Positions 1-5,000 of a DNA stretch of 5,271 bases are shown here, in pieces. Source of the stretch: an uncultured Rhodanobacteraceae bacterium (GTDB taxonomy: Bacteria; Pseudomonadota; Gammaproteobacteria; Xanthomonadales; Ahniellaceae); assembly GCA_937873105.1 (NCBI GenBank), contig CALMWD010000405.1:1-5271 (forward strand), given 5' to 3'. The notes under the pieces were generated by a model that was not told the origin of the DNA, made no database searches, and was given only the letters and a program-made list of their open reading frames with translations. The translations under genes and the position numbers were made by a program. Numbering within the stretch: the stretch's first letter is position 1; the number at the start of each line of letters is the position of its first letter.

Positions 1-75
1 ATTGGCGTGCACGTTCACGCCGCGGACCATCTTGGGGCGGGCGTGTTCGGAGAAACGGATTTCTTTGGCAGCGAT
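1..75 (-). CDS. groEL: GroEL chaperonin (Hsp60), N-terminal fragment with apparent ATC start
   Basis: This is the first 25 codons of the large chaperonin subunit, cut off by the window edge. GroEL forms the tetradecameric double ring in the cytoplasm that folds proteins using ATP with the GroES lid. The visible residues read AAKEIRFSEHARPKMVRGVN after the first codon, which matches the GroEL N-terminus (E. coli begins [22 protein letters not shown]). The initiator position is ATC (75 to 73) rather than ATG. The frame is closed by TGA at 96-94, and the only codons between are ATA, ATT, AAG, GAA, GCA and AAC, so no ATG, GTG or TTG is available. An AAGGA Shine-Dalgarno sits 7 bases before the ATC. 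The first in-frame ATG is codon 16 (30-28), and starting there would remove the N-terminal strand. Identity is near certain; the start is either a rare AUC initiation or a base error. It lies 51 bases after groES and is presumably co-transcribed. Confidence 0.95.
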   Translation of the reverse strand, partial: MAAKEIRFSEHARPKMVRGVNVHAN

Positions 76-80
76 GTTTG

Positions 81-87
81 CTTCCTT
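81..87 (-). promoter_or_regulatory. Ribosome binding site of groEL
   Basis: The minus strand reads AAGGAAG here, with AAGGA at 87-83. It lies 7 bases before the ATC codon at 75, the best possible spacing, and too close to the in-frame ATT at 90 and ATA at 93 to serve them. It therefore points to codon 75 as the place where translation starts despite the non-canonical triplet. Confidence 0.8.
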
Positions 88-126
88 AATTATTCAACTG
101 TGGTCGCGCGGATTCGCTGCGACGGA

Positions 127-414
127 TCAACCCAGAACCGCGAAGATGTCGTCTTCCTTGATGAAGACGTATTCGACGCCATCGACTTTCTGCTCGGTGC
201 CGCTGTACTTGCCGAACAGCACCTTGTCGCCGACCTTGACCGACGGCGCACGCACGGAACCGTTGTCGAGCGGCTTGCCCGGACCCACGGCAACGATTTC
301 GCCCTTGATCGGCTTCTCGGTGGCCGAATCCGGAATCACGATGCCGCCGGCGGAGATCTTCTCTTCTTCCATGCGCTTGATGACGACGCGGTCGTGAAGC
401 GGTTTGATGCTCAT
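127..414 (-). CDS. groES: GroES co-chaperonin (Hsp10)
   Basis: This encodes the 95-residue co-chaperonin that caps the GroEL ring as a heptameric lid in the cytoplasm. The sequence starts [14 protein letters not shown], the classic Cpn10 opening. It has the mobile loop around residues 16-31 with the GroEL-contacting hydrophobic stretch GGIVIP at 23-28, the [10 protein letters not shown] strand and roof region at 38-47, [12 protein letters not shown] at 61-72, and ends EDDIFAVLG. The length is the normal 95-97 residues and the domain is complete. Two ATGs are possible, at 420 (MNMSIK) and 414 (MSIK). The AGAGG Shine-Dalgarno abuts the first but lies 6 bases from the second, so 414 is chosen. 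A longer reading back to 516 would run through the operator and promoter and is not credible. It is the first gene of a groES-groEL operon, under a promoter with a CIRCE operator, so repression by HrcA and heat induction are expected from the known family behaviour. Confidence 0.98.
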   Translation of the reverse strand: MSIKPLHDRVVIKRMEEEKISAGGIVIPDSATEKPIKGEIVAVGPGKPLDNGSVRAPSVKVGDKVLFGKYSGTEQKVDGVEYVFIKEDDIFAVLG

Positions 415-420
415 GTTCAT

Positions 421-425
421 CCTCT
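421..425 (-). promoter_or_regulatory. Ribosome binding site of groES
   Basis: The minus strand reads AGAGG at 425-421. It touches the ATG at 420 directly, leaving no spacer, but is 6 bases from the ATG at 414. This decides the start in favour of MSIKPLHD, which is also where GroES proteins of the family usually begin. Confidence 0.7.
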
Positions 426-450
426 GCAAATGATTGATTGAACGACGTTT

Positions 451-478
451 TCGACGAGCTGCTAGCACTCTTCGTCGA
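451..478 (-). repeat. 7-bp perfect inverted repeat overlapping CIRCE in the groES leader
   Basis: TCGACGA (451-457) and TCGTCGA (472-478) are exact reverse complements separated by 14 bases. One arm lies inside the CIRCE spacer and the loop contains the CIRCE left arm, so in the groES leader RNA this stem and the CIRCE stem could not form at the same time. Whether it has a role is unknown. Confidence 0.45.
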
Positions 479-488
479 GGAGTGCCAA
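462..488 (-). promoter_or_regulatory. CIRCE element, HrcA operator of groES-groEL
   Basis: The plus strand reads CTAGCACTC, nine bases, then GAGTGCCAA. The CIRCE consensus is TTAGCACTC-N9-GAGTGCTAA, so each arm matches 8 of 9 positions and the spacer length is exact. HrcA, a GroEL-dependent repressor, binds CIRCE as a dimer and blocks transcription of chaperone genes until heat stress titrates GroEL. The element lies 47 bases before the groES start codon and just downstream of the proposed -10 box, so the RNA start would fall in the operator. The two arm mismatches (C at 462, C at 486) leave seven symmetrical base pairs (GCACTC/GAGTGC plus one flanking pair). Confidence 0.95.
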
Positions 489-516
489 TTTTGGCGACCG
501 GACGCGACGGATGCAA
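488..516 (-). promoter_or_regulatory. Probable groES-groEL promoter
   Basis: On the minus strand, TTGCAT (516-511) and CAAAAT (493-488) are separated by exactly 17 bases and match the sigma-70 consensus TTGACA and TATAAT at 3 and 4 of 6 positions. Transcription would begin near 481, inside CIRCE, which is the usual arrangement for HrcA repression. The same region, read as CTTGCAT and CGCCAAAA with 14 bases between, weakly resembles a heat-shock sigma-32 promoter (CTTGAAA, CCCCATnT), so dual sigma use cannot be excluded. Confidence 0.5.
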
Positions 517-614
517 GGCCGTGTCCGGGACGGTCGCGAGATGCGGCAGGAAGTCACGATTTCAAGTCGGACCCTGCGCTGGCACACTGGTCACGCCACT
601 CCGGGGACCCGACC

Positions 615-1985
615 ATGAGCGTCCGACGCACGGCTCTCGCCTGCTGCCTGATTTTCGCCACCCCTGCCGGCGCCGCGATCCGGACCGTGACCGACACCGG
701 CGATGCCGGCGACGGCACCTGCGATGCGACCTGCACGCTGCGCGACGCGGTGAACGCCGCGCAGGAGGACGACCGCATCCTGTTCGATCTGGCGTTGCCG
801 GCGCCGATCGTCGTCGGGCTGGTCGGCCCGCCGCTGCAGATCGACGTGCCCTTGCGCATCGTCGCGACCGATGGCGTGCGCACCACCGTGCGCCGCGTCG
901 CCGGCACGGGGCGCCTGATGGAGGTGGTCGGCAACGGCGACGCCCGCGTGATCGGCCTGAGTTTCGAGAACGGCAGCGCCCCGGCGCCGCCGGATGCGAG
1001 TGCCGACGGCGGTGCCGTCTTCGTCGCCGCTGGCGCCGCGCTGGAACTGCGCGACTGCGTGTTTCGCGGCAATCGGGCGCAGGGCGCGACCGGCGATCCG
1101 ATGACCGTCGGCCCCGGCATGCCTGCGCGCGGCGGTGCCATCCACGCCGCGGGCGATTTGCTGGTCGAGAACTGCGCCTTCGTCGACAACCATGCCGAGG
1201 GCGGCGAGGGCGCTTTCGACATGGTGCTGGCCGGCGGCAGCGGCGGTGCGGCCGCGGGCGGCGCCGTCCATGCCTCCGGCAGCGTCGACATCCTGAACGC
1301 GACATTCTCCGGGAACAGCGCGACCGGCGGCAACGGCGGCCCCGGCGGCATGGGCGGGATCGGCATGCCCGGCGCCGACGGCGGCCCCGGCGGCTCGGCA
1401 CAGGGTGGCGCTGTCGCGTTCTCGGCGACGGCGGCACCAACGCTGGCCTTCTCGACCTTGATCGGCAACAGCGCGATCGGCGGCACGGGCGGGCCCGGCG
1501 GCATCGGCGGTCCGCCGCTGGACCCCGAGGAACCACCCCTGCCCTCCGGAATCGACGGTGCCGACGGCACCGCGGCCGGCGCCGCGATCGACAGCGCGGC
1601 CACAACCGTGATCAACGTCAGCGTGGTCGCCGCGAACACGGGCGCACAGCCCTGCAGCGGACCGGCGCTCGCGGCGCGCACCTCGAACCTCGTCGACGAC
1701 GCGTCCTGTCCGGGCACCGTCGTTGCGGCGCTGGAGGCGCAGTTCGAACCGATCGATGCGCAGGCCGATTCGCCGCATTACCTGCCCAAGTTCGACAGCG
1801 CCGCGGTGGACGGGGCCGCGGACTGCCTGGATGCCGTCGCGTTCGAAGCGGTCGATCTCGACCAGCTGCTGACGCCGCGCCCGCTGACGGTTCACCAGCC
1901 GCCCGGGCGCTGCGACATCGGGGCGATCGAGCACAACCCGGTGCTGTTTGGCGACGGCTTCGAGGAGCCGCCTCCACCGCCCTGA
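615..1985 (+). CDS. Secreted glycine-rich beta-helix protein, CSLREA / choice-of-anchor Q type, with C-terminal DGFE tail
   Basis: A 456-residue exported protein of unknown function. The ATG at 615 is chosen because it opens a signal peptide (MSVRRTALACCLIFATPAGA, cleavage near residue 20-21) and has GGGGA 7 bases upstream; the frame continues upstream to 438 but encodes nothing signal-like. After the signal peptide comes a CSLREA-like motif (residues 33-46, DGTCDATCTLRDAV). Four parallel beta-helix coil units with GGA(V/I) and (S/G)N-type turns follow (132-301), joined by glycine-rich loops such as GGNGGPGGMGG. The segment 386-439, with C404 and CDIGAIE at 433-439, resembles the choice-of-anchor Q ending. 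The last residues are VLFGDGFEEPPPPP. Cysteines of the mature part number eight (36, 40, 148, 187, 347, 365, 404, 433), consistent with disulfides. Proteins of this kind are thought to be surface or secreted, but no substrate is known. GC content is extreme, 50 of 60 bases in the line at 1321. It diverges from groES, with 200 bases between the starts, and no clear promoter of its own was found. Confidence 0.88.
   Translation: MSVRRTALACCLIFATPAGAAIRTVTDTGDAGDGTCDATCTLRDAVNAAQEDDRILFDLALPAPIVVGLVGPPLQIDVPLRIVATDGVRTTVRRVAGTGRLMEVVGNGDARVIGLSFENGSAPAPPDASADGGAVFVAAGAALELRDCVFRGNRAQGATGDPMTVGPGMPARGGAIHAAGDLLVENCAFVDNHAEGGEGAFDMVLAGGSGGAAAGGAVHASGSVDILNATFSGNSATGGNGGPGGMGGIGMPGADGGPGGSAQGGAVAFSATAAPTLAFSTLIGNSAIGGTGGPGGIGGPPLDPEEPPLPSGIDGADGTAAGAAIDSAATTVINVSVVAANTGAQPCSGPALAARTSNLVDDASCPGTVVAALEAQFEPIDAQADSPHYLPKFDSAAVDGAADCLDAVAFEAVDLDQLLTPRPLTVHQPPGRCDIGAIEHNPVLFGDGFEEPPPPP
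1008..1517 (+). repeat. Four tandem beta-helix coil units with Gly-rich loops
   Basis: Within the beta-helix protein a unit recurs four times. It starts at GGAV or GGAI (residues 132, 173, 215 and 264, that is bases 1008, 1131, 1257 and 1404), runs through a short alanine-rich strand and an L/V-rich strand, then a turn (F-R-G-N, F-V-D-N, F-S-G-N, L-I-G-N), and ends in a glycine-rich loop. The unit spacing is 41, 42 and 49 residues. The first two units keep a cysteine in the strand (C148, C187); the last two have lost it and carry the longest GG-P-GG loops. Confidence 0.75.
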
Positions 1986-2058
1986 TCGCCGCACTGCAAC
2001 AACCCGGTCAATCTTTCGCCGCTAGACTTGGCGGTTCTGTCCCGGGGAATGGTGAGTC

Positions 2059-5000
2059 ATGCGTAACCTGTTTCGTGGCGTTTGGTTCGCACTCTGTACC
2101 GCCTTGCCGCTTGCAGCGGTAGCTCAAGTGGGCAGTGGGTCGGTGTCTTATAACGGGGGCGCAAGCCAGGACTTCGATTTACTGGAAAGCAGCGGCACGA
2201 GCGCCCTGCTTCCGGAAGGCTGGTACTTCCGTGAGACCGCCGGACCGACAACCGCGAGTTATCAGGCTGATGACGGCAGCATCAGCGGGGTTGGCGACGT
2301 GATGAGTTACGGCTCCACGGGTTCGTCAGACCGTGCATTCGGATCCCTGGCCACCAATGCACTGACCGGCGGAAGCGGGACCGCGGGCCAAGTCGCGGCC
2401 ATGATTGGCGTCAAGCTGCAAAACACCACGGGCAGCACATTGAGCAGCCTTCAGGTCTCCTACGTCGGCGAAGTCTGGCTGGTGCAAGTCGCGGCGGTAG
2501 ATAAGCTTGGATTGGAGTTCAGCACCGACGCCACGGCGATCAATACAGGAACCTGGACGCCTGTCACTGCGCTCGACTTCGCGACACCCGCCGCACTGGG
2601 CACAGGCAAGAAGAACGGCAATTTGCCAGCGAATCGCACAGCAATCTCGGGCACGATCAACGGATTGTCCGTGCCCAATGGCGCGTATCTCTGGGTGCGC
2701 TGGACGGACACAAATATCAGTAACAATGACAACGGCCTCGCGATCGACGACATCGTTTTCGGCACGCCTGTCGACAATCCGCCCGCTCTGTTGCCGACGT
2801 CGACGCCCACAAGCGGCCAGAACGACGTTCCGGTAACGCAAATCATCGAACTCGAGTTCAGCGAAAGCGTGAGCACCGCATCGCCGAATGACTGGTATGC
2901 ACTCGACTGTGCCGGACCGATCGCTGCAACCGCCGCTGGCAGCGGCGACACCCGCACCATCACACCCGATGCACCACTGCCATTCTCGACGGCTTGCACA
3001 CTGACACTCACCGCAGCGGACATTACCGACGGCAGCAATCAGATCCTGGCGGGTACCAACACCCTGTCGTTCAACACCGCGGAGGACATGGCACCGACGG
3101 TGCAGACGATCACGCCTGCACATGCCTCGAACGGCGTCGCCGTCAACGCCAATATCGTGTTCGGCTTCAGCGAGCCCGTGACCGTGATTGATCCCTGGGT
3201 TGCATTGTCCTGCGTGCCCAGCGGCCTGCATGCCGGTACGATTACCGGCGCCGGATCAAGCTACCAATTCGACCCATCGACGAACTTCACACCGGGCGAC
3301 GCCTGCACGGTAACTCTCGACCCGGCCAACGTTCGCGACCAGGACGGAACCGTGCATACGCTGTCCGGCCAGAACGCGTTCACGTTCGATGTTGCCCCGG
3401 ACAATGCACCGACCATCGTCAGCACCTTTCCGGCGGACAATGCCGTCAATGTATCGGCAGGCAGCACGCTCACGGTGACATTCAGCGAACCCGTGAACAT
3501 CGCATCGCCGACGGCCGCATTCCAGATTGCATGCGGCGCCACGCCGCATCCGTTCTCCATCAGCGACACCGCGCAAACCACGTACTCGCTCGATCCGAAT
3601 GACGACTTCGCGGCAAACACGGCTTGCACACTGACGATCGTCGCCAACGAGATCTTCGACATCGATGGCTCACCCAACGCCCTCGTCGATGGGGCCGTCG
3701 TCGACTTCACGACAAGCGCCGGAGTCAGCGGTTATTACGAGCGCGTCGACACCAGCAGCTGTCGCGCCCTGCGCGCGACGCTGCACGGTGTCATCGACGA
3801 TCACAATTCGGTTTCCTACAAACCGGTGAGCGGCCCAAACAATGACACCTGGGACTTGTTGGAGCCGGCCGACGTCGATCCGCTGGATCCGACGAAGATT
3901 CTCGACGTTTACGAGAACAAGAAATACGACCGCGTAACAGACCGCGCATCGACCATCTGCACCGGACGCTATAACCGAGAACACACCTGGCCCAAGTCGC
4001 TTGGCTTCCCGTCCGAAACGGGCGATCAAGGCCTGCCGAATGCGCCGCATACCGACGGCCACATGCTGTATCTGTCCAACTGTCCGTACAACAGCAACCG
4101 CGGGAACAACCCTTATCGCAACTGCGCAAACCCCGGCAGCTGCAACACGGACCCGACGCAGCTCAACCATGGCGAAGGCGGCCCGGGCATCAACAATCTG
4201 TATACCGGATCGTTCTATGACGTGTGGCCGAAACGGCGCGGCGACGTGGCGCGTGCGGTGATGTACATGGACTTCCGCTACGAAGGCGGGACGAACTCGA
4301 TCACCAATCAAAGCGAACCGGACCTGGTGTTGACCTATGGTGCCGATGGCGGCACACCGGGCAGCCTTGACACGCTGTTGGCTTGGCACAATGCCGATCC
4401 GCCGTCGAATCCGAACTCGACGGCGCCGCTCGACAACATCGAAGTGCTGCGCAACGACACCATCCAGCTGATCCAGCGCAATCGCAATCCGCTGATCGAC
4501 CATCCCGAATGGGCCACGATCCTCTTCGCCAACCCATGCTTGGGCCCGGCCGTGGTCGCAGTCGATGACGACTTCACGACGCCGCAAGACACCACGCTGA
4601 CCCGTGGCGAGCCTGGCGTGCTCCGCGACGATCACAACGGGGTCAGCAAGAATGGACAAGGCCTCAGCGCCACCCTGCTGGTCCAGGCGCAACACGGGAC
4701 GGCTACGATCACGAATAGCGCGACGGGCGCGTTCACCTACGTCCCGAACGCCGGATTCTCCGGTGAGGACAGCTTTACGTACACGGCAACCAATGGTTCC
4801 GCCAGCGACCAAGGTGTCGTCCACATCGTCGTTGGCACGGCTGCGCCCGACGCCCCACCAACCGCGTCTGCAGACAGCATCACGGTGAATGAAGACAGCG
4901 GCGCCACTGTGATCAATGTGCTGACGAACGACTCGGACCCGGATGGCGGCCCCAAGTTCGTCCAGGCGACCACGCAACCCGTAGGCGGCAGCGTGAGCAT

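Noticed and set aside
76..126. Terminator or small RNA in the groES-groEL gap
   Set aside because: Only 51 bases, no strong inverted repeat followed by a T-run was seen; it looks like an ordinary operon spacer with a ribosome binding site.
415..516. Longer GroES reading frame starting at 516 with an Arg-rich N-terminus
   Set aside because: It runs through the promoter and CIRCE, has no ribosome binding site, and the extra residues have no counterpart in GroES proteins.
438..614. N-terminal extension of the beta-helix protein frame
   Set aside because: It overlaps the groES control region, lacks a signal peptide, and the ATG at 615 starts a clear one with a GGGGA site.
517..614. Promoter for the beta-helix gene
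   Set aside because: No pair of boxes with convincing match and spacing was found on the plus strand; TTCAAG near 561 lacks a -10 partner.
554..1994. Long open frames on the minus strand and in another plus frame across the beta-helix gene
   Set aside because: They are rich in Arg, Ala, Gly and Pro without domains, as expected of high-GC shadows of the real gene; no signal or family features.
2011..2040. Possible promoter (TAGACT at 2023-2028) or small hairpin (CCGC...GCGG) between the two plus-strand genes
   Set aside because: No -35 box at the right spacing, a 4-bp stem only, and no T-run, so neither a promoter nor a terminator can be claimed. Whether the two genes share a transcript stays open.
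3670..4977. A 435-codon minus-strand frame opposite the nuclease
   Set aside because: The plus strand encodes recognisable endonuclease I motifs with correct order; the antisense frame has no recognisable domain and is Arg/Val-rich.
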